Source: Arthrinium phaeospermum
Lineage: Eukaryota; Ascomycota; Sordariomycetes; Amphisphaeriales; Apiosporaceae
Reading direction: 5' to 3'
Assembly: GCA_006503535.1 (NCBI GenBank)
Contig: QYRS01000007.1
Coordinates: forward strand, 620,001-684,000
Length of the DNA: 64,000 nt
Positions 19,771 to 31,036 of this stretch are shown in pieces. The notes beneath the pieces are model-generated. The model saw nothing but the letters and a program-made list of their open reading frames with translations. It made no database searches and was not told where the DNA came from. Numbering within the stretch: the stretch's first letter is position 1; every line of letters starts with the position of its first letter. Both the position numbers and the translations under genes were made by a program.

Positions 19771-20830
19771 ATGGAGGTTAATAAGTTATTTGATGTCAAG
19801 GTAACTCACCAAGTTCTCGTCCACCCCTTTAACAGATAGTTGCTTGGGAAGGCTACTTCTGGGATCCCGACTGACGATGAATTACAGGACAAAGTCGTGC
19901 TGGTCACGGGTGGTATGTTATTGCGATCTCTTTACATTCCAGATCATCTCACCTACCCAAGTATTGAACTCTCTGACCTCATCTCATCTTACCAGGCGCC
20001 AAGGGCATCGGCCGCATGATCTCCCAGGGCTTCGTCGCGAACGGGGCCAAGGTCTACATCAGCAGCCGCGACGCCGCCGCCTGCGAGACCGCCGCGCGGG
20101 AGCTCACCGCGCAGGGCCCCGGAACCGCGATCGCGCTGCCGGCGGACCTAGCCTCGCTGTCCGAGTGCGAGCGCCTCGCCGCGGAGCTGCGCCAGAAGCA
20201 CGGCGAGACGAAGCTGCACACGCTGGTCAACAACAGCGGCGTGGCCTGGGGCGCGCCCTTTGAGGACTTCCCCGACGAGCAGTGGGGCCGCGTGCTGACG
20301 CTGAACCTGCAGCGCGTCTTCACGCTGACGCAGCTGCTGGGCCCCCTGCTCGAGGCCGCGGCTTCCGACGCGCCCGACCGGGAGACGGGCTGCCCGTCCC
20401 CCGCGTCCGTCATCAACATCGGGTCCATCGACGCGCTGCGCGTGCCCCTCATGGACAACTACAGCTACTCGGCCGCCAAGGCGGGCCTGCACCACCTGAG
20501 CCGCGTGCTGGCGGCCAAGCTTGGGCCGCGCGGCATCACGGTCAACACCCTGGCATGCGGGCCGTTCGACACCAAGATGACGGCCTTCGCGATGAAGACC
20601 ATGAAGAAGGACATGCAGGATGGGAATCCCATGGGCCGAATTGGCGCTCCTGGCGACGTGGCTGGAGCCTGCCTATTTCTGGCGAGTCGGGCTGGGTGAG
20701 TAGATTCCCGAGATCATGCGCACCTAATATTCCCTTGACACGCAATGTTCGCTTACAAGAGACCAGGTCTTACGTAAATGGTGCCACTATCAACATTGAT
20801 GGCGGTGTTCACCTCATGGCTCGGATGTAA
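19771..20830 (+). CDS. Short-chain dehydrogenase/reductase, 272 aa (4 exons)
   Basis: Classical SDR, likely an NADP-dependent 3-oxoacyl-type or ketone reductase; fungal relatives are commonly named after RhlG. Exons 19771-19800, 19888-19912, 19996-20695 and 20767-20830; introns of 87, 83 and 71 nt all have GT-AG ends and restore MEVNKLFDVK-DKVVLVTG-GAKGIGR in frame. The cofactor motif TGGAKGIG spans 17-24, NNSG follows in LHTLVNNSGVAWG, and the catalytic Ser-Tyr-Lys are S162 (INIGSID), Y176 and K180 (YSYSAAKAG). The C terminus carries SYVNGATINIDGG. The 10-codon first exon and 25-nt second exon are easily missed by gene finders. Convergent with the metaxin-like gene. Confidence 0.9.
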
Positions 20831-21080
20831 ATACTAATCCATCGCCGGAGGTCGAATGTCCTCGTTCCCGGCGGTCGCCTGGAGCTTCCAAAGCTTCCAT
20901 AATTTATGAAAATCCGCGAGTAGTCAGGTTTTATAATGATCAATGCCCTGGAGGTGCAGGGTCTTTGTTCTATATGTAATTGGGGGGGTATACAGATTTT
21001 TGTTACAACATGGCGCGCCGGCCTTGCACATAGTACACAGTTCCAAACATTATGTCAGATGGCGTCGTGTATCGTTTCGT

Positions 21081-22081
21081 CTATTCATTCGATTTCCCCC
21101 AACACCTGGAGAGGAGCCTCTTTCTATGCTCGACAAGAGCGGGGAATTTCAGCAGCGAGTCTCGTAACCTCGTATCGACCCAAGCCAAGTTGTCATCAAG
21201 TAACAGATGCGTGTAGGCAAACACGGCAGCATCGAAGAGTCCTGGCCGCGAGTTGCCAAAGAACCATTCGTCGGACCCCAGTCCCGCGGATAGTGCCTCG
21301 AAAGCCTGCTCTGCGCCGATATATAAAGTCGTAGGAGGCACTCTGGGAGCGCCGATGGACTGGAGGACTTCGGCCTCGGCAGCCCGGCGTAACTTGTGCA
21401 ATATCGTTGTTCGGACGACCATAGATGCCGAACAAGGCTCCACATAGAGCTGGGACAGCAGTGAGGAGTTGCCCGGGGACAGGTATAACGCATAGAGCCA
21501 AGCATTCCGTATTCGGTGATCGAGCAGTGCCTGGTATGCGTCTAGCTTGGATCCCGTCGTATCCGCAAGCTTCTCGGCTCCCTTCTCGAGCGCATATCTC
21601 TCCAACTTGTTCGACGGGATGGGTATTTGCGACGCAGCATCGCTAGGGCTCGAAGATGGGATGAGGAAGGGCAGCGCGCCAGTGGGCGAGGCGTGATTGC
21701 TCGAGGGTGCTATGCGGAATTGGACTCCGGCCAGCCTCAGGAAAGTCTAAGGCAGATTGTTAGCGACACGGGCCTAGACCTCCGCAACGCAGGGACTCCA
21801 CAAACCTGCCACTTTAAGCATGAAGGGTTGTAGCTGGGCAAGCCCTTCAAGGCATCCTGGTCGGAGGCGAAGACATAGAGGACGGGAAGATCTCTGTTGG
21901 CGGGCGATCGCAAGGGCAGCTCATTAGGCGCATATGTCACCAATGGGAATTGTTTGAAGACACGTCGCAGAGGCTCTGGTATCGTAAACCAGCCAGACCG
22001 GGGAGCAGTCCGGTGAGGCGCTGCAGGCGTAGTGGTTGCCGGGCCCGGAGCTGCTGCCGCTGCTGCTGAAGCTTGCGACAT
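21081..22081 (-). CDS. Metaxin/Tom37-like mitochondrial outer membrane protein, 313 aa (2 exons)
   Basis: GST-fold protein of the metaxin/Sam37 type, expected to act in the outer-membrane SAM/TOM import machinery. Exons 21806-22081 and 21081-21746; the 59-nt intron joins LKWQ to TFLRLAGVQF in phase 0. The N-terminal thioredoxin-like half has LPVLYVFASDQ and FLRLAGVQFRIAPSSN, followed by GALPFLIPSSS. The C-terminal helical half contains DEWFFGNSRPGLFDAAVFAY, which is the metaxin GST-C signature. The Ala/Pro-rich leader (residues 2-30) is probably disordered. The frame upstream of ATG 22079-22081 is open but shows no similarity, so the start is placed there. No obvious C-terminal transmembrane anchor, unlike yeast Sam37. 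Confidence 0.75.
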
Positions 22082-24300
22082 GGCAGACGACAAGAGGTGT
22101 GTGTGGTCGTGCTGTACCTGATTTGCAGATGCCTGCCTATTGGCGATTGCTTTCGACTGCGTTCGGAGCAGGCCTGGCCAAGATCCGCTCAAAAGTTGCT
22201 GGCAACCACGACAGCGACGCAATGCATGCACCCGGGCGTATTGGTCCGCGTACAAAGTATGCAATTGCTTGGCTTGCTGAAGCTCTGGAATCCCCACTTC
22301 AGTTGTTAACGGGCCGTTATGGCGCCGACAAAACGGGCCAAAATTTGGACGGAGAAGTTGCAGTCCCACATTTCGACCGGCTACCCGGATGGACCTGGGC
22401 TGCTTGCAGATACGATACAGATCCTACCTACTGCCTAGGTACTAATAGGGTCACCTACAGTGAGCTTGTGTGTGTGTGTAACAAGTCTTAGACCTCTGCG
22501 GCCAGAGTCAACCCATCGTCTTCTTCGGCTGCGTGCACATACGAGATTTCCCATTTCCTGAAATTCAGCTGTAAGAAATCTTAGGTTTTGGTAGAGCTTC
22601 GTTACCAGGCACCTCTTTGTAAAAAAATGCATTTCCTTTCCCTTGCTCCGTTCTGCTCCGTCCAGCGTTCAGCGAGGGCACCCGAAATATTCGCGTGACT
22701 CCACCAAATGTGTGCCCATAAGCAGGCCCCCTTGGACTTCAGGGTCCCGGGGCTTGCATGGGCGGAAGCAAGGGTATGTCTGACGATGCTGGGCGGAGAA
22801 TTGATTGACTGCGTGCCTCACTCATGCGCCTGATTCATATGAATGCACCTACTTAACACACACACACACACACATGCACGCGGCAGAAGATGTACAATAT
22901 TTATTACCCATGATACCCAGCGGCAAAGTGTGCTTCTTGGTCCAGACTTGTCTAAGACCTAGCTCATCCCCTGAGTCAGATGGCTTGTGATTGCTCATTT
23001 AACTGGACGAACACTCCGACTCTCCTCCAATGACGATCACAAGCCAGAGTCCGGGGCACATTGCGGGGAGGGACTGAGCCCACCTGCGTGGGGGTTCTGG
23101 AAATGGCAGTCCTTCCAGAAAGAAAGAAAAAAAACAGGGCGGGACCTGGTGTGCTATTTGGTCCTTATCTGCCACTACCTATGAGGTAGCTCTCTCTCAA
23201 TTAGACAGCATTGAGCACTGCATGACCTAATGCACATGCAAACACTGTAGCTACCTAAAGCCTAATCTACCAGTATTCCGGGGATTTAGAAATACCATAC
23301 GCTGAAGTCGTTGATGACACTGACCGAGTGCCATGATAGATCGCCTGGATCGTCGCGAAAACAGCGCCAAGACGCAAAAACACTGTTCCTAATAGCAACA
23401 GCCCAAGCTAGAGCGTTCGATTTGGAGAGACAATCAAAGGACGGTGAGCCTAAGCGAGTATGCAGACAATCTACCGTCGTGATGCAGGCCTGAAGAAGGA
23501 ATAGCTTTATCGGTCAGGACAGCCGCTGAGCCGCGCCTATGAGGACGATAGCCGACTAGCCCGAGGTTGTCGACAGCAGCAGCGCACGTCTTCCTTCAGG
23601 CACTCTGCCAACCCGGTGTTGCAAGTAGGGCAGGCCTCTGTCCAACTTACATTTTAGCTGTATGATGATGTCGTTGAAGCTTACGGGCCTCCAAGCCTTG
23701 TTCGATGGCTGCTCGATTTCTCGATCTGCCAAGCGCAAACGGAGAACCTATTCAGCCTGTTCTGCATACCTACGTTGGAGAGGACATAGTCATTGCAGAT
23801 TACTACCAACAAGGTTTCCACAGCTCTCGGCTGAGGGCCGTATGTTTGTGGTCAGAGGCCAAGGTCGCTTTCCTGTGTTGGGACGGTTTCATTTGATGCC
23901 TGAAGCCGACATTGCCCATTGCTATCCATCCATCAATATCTGCCGCTTGGGTAAGGGGACTAGCATGTAAGTACATCAAATGTAAGTTATCTTGGTGGAT
24001 ATCTCCGGATTTCGAGTCTGCATTAGAAAGGAACAAGACCCAGATTCCCCCAAACCTGCCGGCCAAATACGGCCGTTCTCTTCTTTGTTCATCATTTCTA
24101 GCCCCATTCCAAGCTCCATTTGCATCGTGGAATAATTATCTGCTGCGGCTCCACTCTGAGGGAACAGCGAAGCAGAGAGAAAAAAAAAAGTTGAGCAAGT
24201 CGAGAAGGGCCTTTCCGGTACTCCGCCTTCGGTAATTCTTTATCTCAAGTCGGGGCGAGTGGGCAAGAGAGAAAGGACGCCTCGGTCGTGTTCTTCTTAA
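22082..24300. other. Intergenic region without a supported gene
   Basis: About 2.2 kb. It contains GT-rich (about 22463-22476) and CA (22857-22874) microsatellites, an A-rich run near 23125 and a poly-A tract at about 24181-24189. A few short frames occur on both strands, none with domain-like sequence or good codon structure. Confidence 0.45.
22857..22874 (+). repeat. (CA)9 microsatellite
   Basis: Nine perfect CA units followed by TGCACG. Simple sequence repeat with no gene context. Confidence 0.9.
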
Positions 24301-25362
24301 TACCTGGCCAACCCTCCGTTTGCAGTCAATCTATTCTGTGTTCCCCCATCTCGATCAAAAATTTATCATTCATCAGCTGTGCTTTGTCGCAAGTCTTTTC
24401 CCCATTCCCCGCTTGTACCCCAAACTTTTCCAAAGGTTCCTCGAAGCAAGCAGGCAAGGTAGTGCCGATCCATCCCTCCATCTTGGATGACATATATCTG
24501 CCTGGGGTCAATACCAAGAAAGCAATAGCCAATACATCATCGCTGCTCACATCCCACGTACGACCCATCCACAATCCGAAGGGCTGGTACTCAAGTCCAT
24601 TGAAAGCCTTGTCTCACTTATATCAATCTATCCCAAGTCAGGCGGCCATCCTTCTTTGTTTGTCCCTTTCCTCCCAACCGCATCTTTTGCATCCCACGTT
24701 TCTCTCCCTACCAACAACCAGCCCAAACCAAACCAAACCTTCGGCAACTATATCCTTATCAAGTCACAAGTCACAAGTCGCATACTTTGCCAACCAAAGT
24801 TAACGCAACTTACCTCCCCCTCTTCATTGCAGAGAGAAAGAGAACAAGTCCACAATCGCTGGCTCCATCTTCTTGACAAACAAGATCCTCTTTGGCAGCT
24901 CGCAGTAGCCGCCTAGCATTCACTCCAAGACCGAGGTGATTGCCTAATCCAGCTGGCAGTCGTACGACGCAACCAAGGCAATCTCGTGTTCACAATCGCC
25001 CGATTACCACCACAAGCGTATCTCGGGAAGCAGCAGGCGCCACAACCTTATTGCTGCACCTCTATCGACGACTCCTTCAACCCCAGCTACTCCGCATAAT
25101 TTGGAGAGCATATATTAAGCTGCTGCAACTGTCCGACCACACTGTCGCGCAACAGAGATCTGACCCCCTCCACGAGGCAACACACTTTGAACTCTCCCGC
25201 TCTCAAGACGTCCTTTCTGAAAGCAATACAAACCTTGGGCTTCCCAGACCCAATCGACCCAGGACTCGGACCAAAAGGCAGATTCGAGACTCATCGTCAC
25301 CGTCACCACCACCATATACCACTGGTCGTCGCACACCAAGGCAACCAAGCAAACTCGCCAAG
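24300..25362 (+). promoter_or_regulatory. Long pyrimidine-rich leader/promoter of the 84-residue protein
   Basis: About 1 kb rich in C and T (CCTTTCCTCCC, CTCCCCCTCTTC) and CCAAACCAAACC-type motifs, typical of strong fungal promoters and long 5' leaders. It contains several upstream ATGs, which would allow translational control if transcribed. The exact transcription start cannot be seen. Confidence 0.45.
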
Positions 25363-25617
25363 ATGAACGCTCCGATCTCTTCTCCTTCTGCCCAGCGCCC
25401 GTCCGCTACGGTGACATCCACATCGACGACGCAATCAAGTTCGCAACACGCCTCGCCCGCACACAGCTTTATTGCACCTCCTCCGCCCCCGACGAGGGAA
25501 GTGAAACAGCCCAGCACTGACGCCTTCCTCCGCGACTTCAACCTCGTCGCCGAGGCGGCCAAGCGGGCACAAATGGCCTGTCTGATGCGCGACATGGAGA
25601 GCATTGGAATCTCATAG
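25363..25617 (+). CDS. Small conserved-type fungal protein, 84 aa
   Basis: ATG at 25363 in good context (CCAAGATGAAC), TAG at 25615-25617, no intron. The frame is open upstream but lacks another ATG. The first 50 residues are low complexity (Ser/Thr/Pro, then IAPPPPPTREV). The last 32 form an amphipathic helix of conserved appearance: DAFLRDFNLVAEAAKRAQMA followed by CLMRDMESIGIS. The contrast between a disordered head and a sharply defined helical tail suggests a small adaptor or peptide-motif protein. I cannot name the family. It is the only supported gene in roughly 6.8 kb. Confidence 0.6.
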   Translation: MNAPISSPSAQRPSATVTSTSTTQSSSQHASPAHSFIAPPPPPTREVKQPSTDAFLRDFNLVAEAAKRAQMACLMRDMESIGIS

Positions 25618-27336
25618 TCGCCTCCACCTTGCACCCACCCCCAAGGGCCCCTTTTTGTTTTCGTTCTCTCCCGCCTTTGGCGCCGAATGATGCCCAAGGC
25701 TAGGGCTGCGAGGAAGGCGCGACTGGGACTCGGGAAAGAGCAGAACGTACGGCGCGCCCGAGTCCGGTCTGGCATGGCGTGATCGTGCACATCTTTTTGG
25801 GGGATCTGGAGACGAGACCGACAAAGCGAAACGGTCTCGAGTGTGGGGCAGCCAACGTCGTAGCGCCACGACGTGAGGAGTTCAATCTTTTTTAGCCCTG
25901 GCCCACAGTAGGCCCTGCTCGCTGGAATAGCATTGGTGACACTTTGCTACCCAGCTAGTACGCCTTGGGGCGAGGCACCAGGTCGGCCGTAATTCGGGGA
26001 ATCTGGGGTATTGCATTGGCATGGCGCGTTTGTTTTTCGGCATCTCTTTTTTTTCAACTAGGGGCATGTTGGGTTGCTACAAACTTCTGCCATGGTACCT
26101 AACGGGAAGAGTCGCATCTCCATGATGGGGAATGGATGGGAGGTCTGGAACATGGCATGACCTTGCTGTGTCTTGGTGACTCGAGACGCGGCCATGGTCT
26201 TTCCCATGGGCATTACCTGCCACTGATATACCATGTCGCATTGTCCTGCCCTATTCGATAGATTGCGGTCTAGTTCGATCAATAGGGGCACGACAGCACG
26301 TGGCCTGGAGGGACAGGCATTGCCTCTGAAAATATGCTCTTTCCTTCTAGAACCAGCGGTCTGGTATGTCCTTTGGGTACTCCATACCCTTTCGGTCTAG
26401 AAGAACAACTGCATGGAGTCAGTGGCAACTGTTCTTCGGGGTTTGCCTATCGACTCATGTAGATGGCGTTGGCGATAATCTGGCACCACACATAATACCA
26501 TATACCACTGCTAGTTATCGAATCACTCTTCTCGTATAGCACCTCCTGAAATTCACTCGCAGTTATGCCTCGGGCTTCATCGCTCCTTTCACGGTGACCA
26601 ATCAGCATGCATGAGGTGTTGGTGCGATTCCATCCAAGAGCATGCCTACCTATACTCATCTGTATGTCTATAGACTACATTTACATCATCATAGCTGACA
26701 GCAAAGTGCTTACTTGTAAGGGTGACAAGGCTTGCCAGACCTCACGTCATTTGGCAGTACTACAACCTTACCACTGCTACTGCTACTACTATTACTGTCA
26801 TACCCATCTCCTGTTGCAACCATGACTATGCACGCAATACACGTTCGCTGGCATCGCTATGATCTACAAACATGATTCTTCTGCTCTCTTCTGCACAATG
26901 TGACGCAAAGGGATATTCTCTCGGCTTCTCCGTGTGTCCAACTGGGATCAGCTGCTGAAAAGCAGCGTATCGTGATTCACCCCGCGCGGTGGTAGCCAAG
27001 GAGATCGATCATCTTGAATTCCCACATCGTTATCGCCTCCTCGGCCGTTACCCCAGTCCTTTCTCGAGGAGTGACATATCCACTGCAGGGGTGGAAGGGG
27101 TGAGAGAATAGAGGCGGTAACCGTAAGTAGCTGAGGATGTCATGGTAAACCACCCGCGGCGGACATCATTTCCCCGGCGCGAGTCATGTTCCTTGCAGCG
27201 GCCGATGTGTCCGATTTGGCATCACCACTATCATCACCCCGCGGTCAGCAAGATACTGGGGAACTGGTTTTCTCAGGGTCTCTCCTCGGGGTCAAGTGGA
27301 GACGGCTGGTGGTTGTTGGCATGCCATTTTGACGCA
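25618..27336. other. Intergenic region without a supported gene
   Basis: About 1.7 kb. The first 300 bases after the 84-residue protein are GC-rich and open on the minus strand, probably by composition. The rest has mixed composition with no domain-like frame, RNA gene or clear repeat. Confidence 0.4.
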
Positions 27337-27337
27337 A

Positions 27338-27530
27338 GGTATCCCCTTGATGGCGACAACGCTGCTCTTGGTACGACCACTTCTCGTGAATGACTGACAG
27401 GCCACTTTATCCAATCGGTTATTATATTATCCAACGGAACAAAAATTTTGTCAGTAGCAGCAAATGATTGTACGGCATTATCTGGCGGGAGCAGCGCTTT
27501 CGCCATCAGGGGGTTAGCAGTCCACAATTG
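27338..27530 (+). repeat. Dispersed repeat, copy A
   Basis: Two blocks (TATCCCCTTGATGGCGACAA through the CAATCGGTTATTATATTA region, about 27340-27435; and GCATTATCTGGCGGGAGCAG with CGCTTTCGCCATCAGGGGG, about 27475-27525) recur in the same order and orientation at 41862-42110. Identity by eye is about 80% in each block. It resembles a solo LTR or other mobile-element remnant, but no protein-coding part is seen. Confidence 0.65.
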
Positions 27531-28109
27531 AGAGGGGCGCTGCTGCGCGAGAAGCATTCTGTCCATGGGCCCAACTGCGATCCATTGATTCTTCTTTAAC
27601 ATGTTTCTCTCTTGGCATACATACGCCGCGCCCATCGAGCGTCTTGGCTGATCATCGTCGGCCCCGCAGTGGGTGAATGGGAGTGACGTGCTGCGCTGAT
27701 CCCATCTACACAGATCACGAGACCGTACTAAGTAGGACATCTTGACTGCGTAGTGCGACTGCGCGCCCATCACGGCTCATTGGGTCGACTTAGGCCCCTC
27801 TATCTGTATGTAGGAGTACATACGCGAACTGCAGCTCCGTATATCCTCCTGAGCTGCGCAAATGATGGTACCCATCCGTTCTACCTCTTACCGTAACGCG
27901 ACGCCAACCTTGGCGCTTTCCCCGGTGTCCCCTCGATCCTGTCATCACCAACACTAACGTACTGCGACGAGAAGAGATGTAGAAAATCCAGGGCCTTGAT
28001 GCGTCCCATCCAACCGACCAAAGGACATCTATCTTCTCGTACCTGGCTTCTTGCCGGGTCTCAGTCGCTGGAGCTCTCTGATCTTGCCTCTACGGGTAGT
28101 CCATTACGG
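27531..28109. other. Intergenic region without a supported gene
   Basis: About 580 bases between the dispersed repeat and a GC-rich relic. No coding frame with recognisable features and no RNA gene. Confidence 0.35.
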
Positions 28110-28590
28110 ATATCGCATTCGTGACGGGCGACACGCGCCGCCGCCGCCGCTTTTGTATTGCCCGGATCAACCCCCTTTAGCGGCACAGGGCATCCAGAAG
28201 ACGGGCGGCAGCTGCCTCGGCCGGCATCAGGTCTACGCGTCCGCCCCGTATATCAAAGTCGGGTGCCTCCTGAGCCATGTCAAGGTACCTGGCCGGGTTG
28301 GGCACGGTGCTCTGTGTATCTTCCAGGAGTTGGGGGTTGACCGGGAATGTCTATGGAGGTTGCCACGTCCCGTCGGACCCGTACCTGGAGGCCGTCGTCG
28401 GCACGCGGCCCCTCACCGTCGTGCCCTCGTTCTGCATCGGCCTGACGCTGCTCGGGTGCCGCATCCGTGGCCCTCGATGACCCGTTCCAAGTTTCCCCAG
28501 GCCCAGCGTCTGTTGGGTGAGGGACTGGTGACCCCACGGCGTGCAATGCAAGACGGTGCGCACAACAACCTCTTCAGGGCACAAGATGGT
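28110..28590. pseudogene. GC-rich coding-like relic, family not identified
   Basis: A GC-rich island in otherwise AT-richer surroundings, open in several frames on both strands. On the plus strand CHVPSDPYLEAVVGTRPLTV and VPSFCIGLTLLGCRIRG look protein-like; on the minus strand VVVRTVLH followed by a W-G-x-x-S pattern recalls the RTVLHDW motif of O-methyltransferases. Neither reading continues cleanly. I interpret it as a decayed gene fragment and cannot fix strand or family. Confidence 0.3.
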
Positions 28591-28908
28591 ATACGCGGTT
28601 CAGGACATCAAGCAGAGGATTGAATTAAAATCAATTTAAGTATATTTCTCCGTTACCTGCTCGGGTCCCATCCAAAATTCGGGTCATTTTCGGAATAGAG
28701 TTCAAACGTACCAAAGCCCGCCCAGTCTGGATGAGGTCCCCAAATCCCCCTTCACCCGGAGATATCTCTATCGGAGATGTCTATATTCACGGGGCGATTT
28801 CTTATACAAACCTGCTTGTTTTCCCATCTGTTGGACCAATATCAGACAAACACAACGCACTCAGCACTACACACTTAACGCTACACATTCATCGCCACCA
28901 TCATCATC

Positions 28909-29599
28909 ATGCCTAGACAAAACAGCTCTCAGAAATGCATCACCCCTGGCTCCCAGCCCAAGGGTGAATCCACTACCAAGGTCAAACAACGCAAGGGTAA
29001 GAAGCACACCATCCCTGACTCCCAGCCCGAGCCCGAGCCCGAACCCATCAGCACGCCCAAAGTTCGCAAGTGCAAGAAGAACGAGCCTGAGCTACAAGAC
29101 CTCGAGCCCGAGCCCAAGGGTGAGCCCACCACCAAGGTGGTCAAACAACGCAAGAGCAAGAAGCACACCATCTCTGACTCCCAGCCCAAGCTCGAACCCA
29201 ACCCCAACACCATGCCCATGTCTCGCGAGTGCAAGAACAACGAGCCTGGACCACAATGCCTCGAGCCCGACGAGAGCGAGAGTCCAAGTGACACGGAGGA
29301 AGACCTCCACGCCTCAGGCGGCGACACGTTCAAGATGCCCTGGACCATCCGGTGCGACAGGTGGGACTGCGATATGTTCATCCGAGAAGGCACCGTCCTG
29401 GCCACCACCGACACCACCGACAAGAAGAGGTGTAAGCTTGCGAAAAAAAGGCAATTACGCCAGATTCAACTGCCCCAAGTGCGACGCCAAAATCGTCATC
29501 AAGAAGGGCGGCCGCAAGGGCCGCTATGACCGGAAGGGTATGACGTGCACGACCGACAATATTGTGCGCCGCGAATTCAAGAACAACGCCGCACACTAG
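28909..29599 (+). CDS. Repeat-containing Cys-rich protein, frameshifted at an A7 run
   Basis: ATG at 28909. The frame is open to TGA at 29529 (206 aa), but after the A7 run at 29443-29449 the neighbouring frame is clearly the better protein: GNYARFNCPKCDAKIVIKKG, ending at TAG 29597-29599. Together with IRCDRWDCDMF before the run this would give a C-x4-C ... C-x2-C zinc-ribbon-like arrangement. One base fewer in the run would join the two parts; no GT-AG intron of realistic length does so. The N-terminal half contains two 52-residue tandem copies (28960-29115 and 29116-29271; TTKV-KQRK-KKHTI-DSQP pattern), basic and Pro/Glu-rich. Either a recent pseudogene or a homopolymer sequencing error. 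Function unknown. Confidence 0.55.
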
Positions 29600-31036
29600 G
29601 TCGAGGACATCATGGCCGTCATGACCGGCAGGAGATGAACGCCGCTGAGGCGTTGAAGATTGTTCGTCTTGACAACGAATTCTCGTGACAAACTGAATGG
29701 GTAGGTTGTCAGTCCGGGTGATCATCAATATGCCGAGAAGCCTATGTTAAAGAACGTGTGATGAGAAAGACGGAAAAGACTGCATGAAAAATTTCCCAAC
29801 GCACCATCAATCGCTGGCATGCATTCCTTAATAGAGTACCACTTGAGTTGAATTTGAAATATTAAAACACTTGCCTGGAAGAGTATGTGAACAGAAGCAA
29901 GAGGGGTGTAACTCCCACTAGTGAGGAGATCATGAGTGATGTAGTTACGGCATGTATAGCTCAAGCCCGTGTTGAGATTCTAACGGGTATAGCTCAGCCC
30001 GGTGTAGTTCGGAACCGCGCAATAGCTGGCTGGGCCAGCTTGGCCCTGGGTGCCCTGCCCTTCGCGGCTCACCGAGACGTCTGACAAGTACACATAGCAC
30101 TTCGCAGCGCTCTAGTGCCAGCCTGGGATGACGCGTGGCAATGAGATACAGAGTCAGCGCCCGGCGGTGGTGTTTTGGTATATCAGGAGGGCAGGTGATC
30201 TGACAACACAACACCAGAGGTTACTTACATCAAATCTGCATGCAGCCTTCGTCAATCAGCCCAAACGCAGCCGAGTACGCTAGGCGACTTTGGCCCCTTG
30301 CATATTCTATCGACATTCACGGTGCCAGTCTGGTCTGGTCTGTGAGAAGGGGGTGTTGCTTGCATTACTGAATATGAGTTGATTTCACCATCCCATCCGC
30401 AGATGCTCGTCGGTCGTATCCTCTTGGCTCTTCTTGCTCATACAATACATGGTTTCTACGCACTCCCTCCCTTCGTGCAATTCATTGATGGTGTGAAAAC
30501 GCATCGTTTGATCGTTCGTTTCCGCTAGGAATAACCGGTTATCAACTATTCTACAATCGACAGCGACCTATATCACTGATTTGTAAACGGAAAAAGACAT
30601 CCCGCTTGAGAATACATCCAAGACCACGGTAGCGGGTTGGGTAGAACTGCCTTGGAAGTAATAAATGACAGTGCCCAAGCCACCCTACAAATGCGAGTCG
30701 ACTCTATGCTTATGGGGTGGTTTGCACTGTTCCCCTTCCGCGCGTGTTCGGTGTATCAATGATACGAGGATAGGTGAATCACGTCGAAAAAAAAAGATCG
30801 ACGTTAAGCTAAAGTCGTAGCCGGCAATGCACCAAAAAGAAATCCATAAAAAAAAGCCTGTACGCCACAGCCTTGTCCGGAACGCCGTGGAATATGTATG
30901 ACGGAAGGCTCCTCTGCTAAGTCGACAGTTGTATCGAACGCATATAATCTTGAGACGGGCCGGGCGCAGACGGGTCGCGCCGGGTGTGTTACTCATGTAG
31001 AGCTGCCCACTTCTCGGCTTTCCGTTTGTAGGATTT
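29600..31036. other. Intergenic region without a supported gene
   Basis: About 1.4 kb. A short imperfect direct repeat (GTATAGCTCAAGCCCGTGT and GTATAGCTCAGCCCGGTGT) occurs at about 29953 and 29986. No gene, RNA or mobile-element end recognised. The right end holds the 3' untranslated part of the Vid30 gene. Confidence 0.4.

Noticed and set aside
20054..20495. Long minus-strand frames over the dehydrogenase
   Set aside because: Antisense shadows caused by GC-rich codons; the plus strand has all SDR catalytic residues.
28929..29423. Minus-strand frame over the repeat-containing Cys gene
   Set aside because: Mirror of Pro/Glu/Lys codons; the plus strand has the better start and the Cys motifs.
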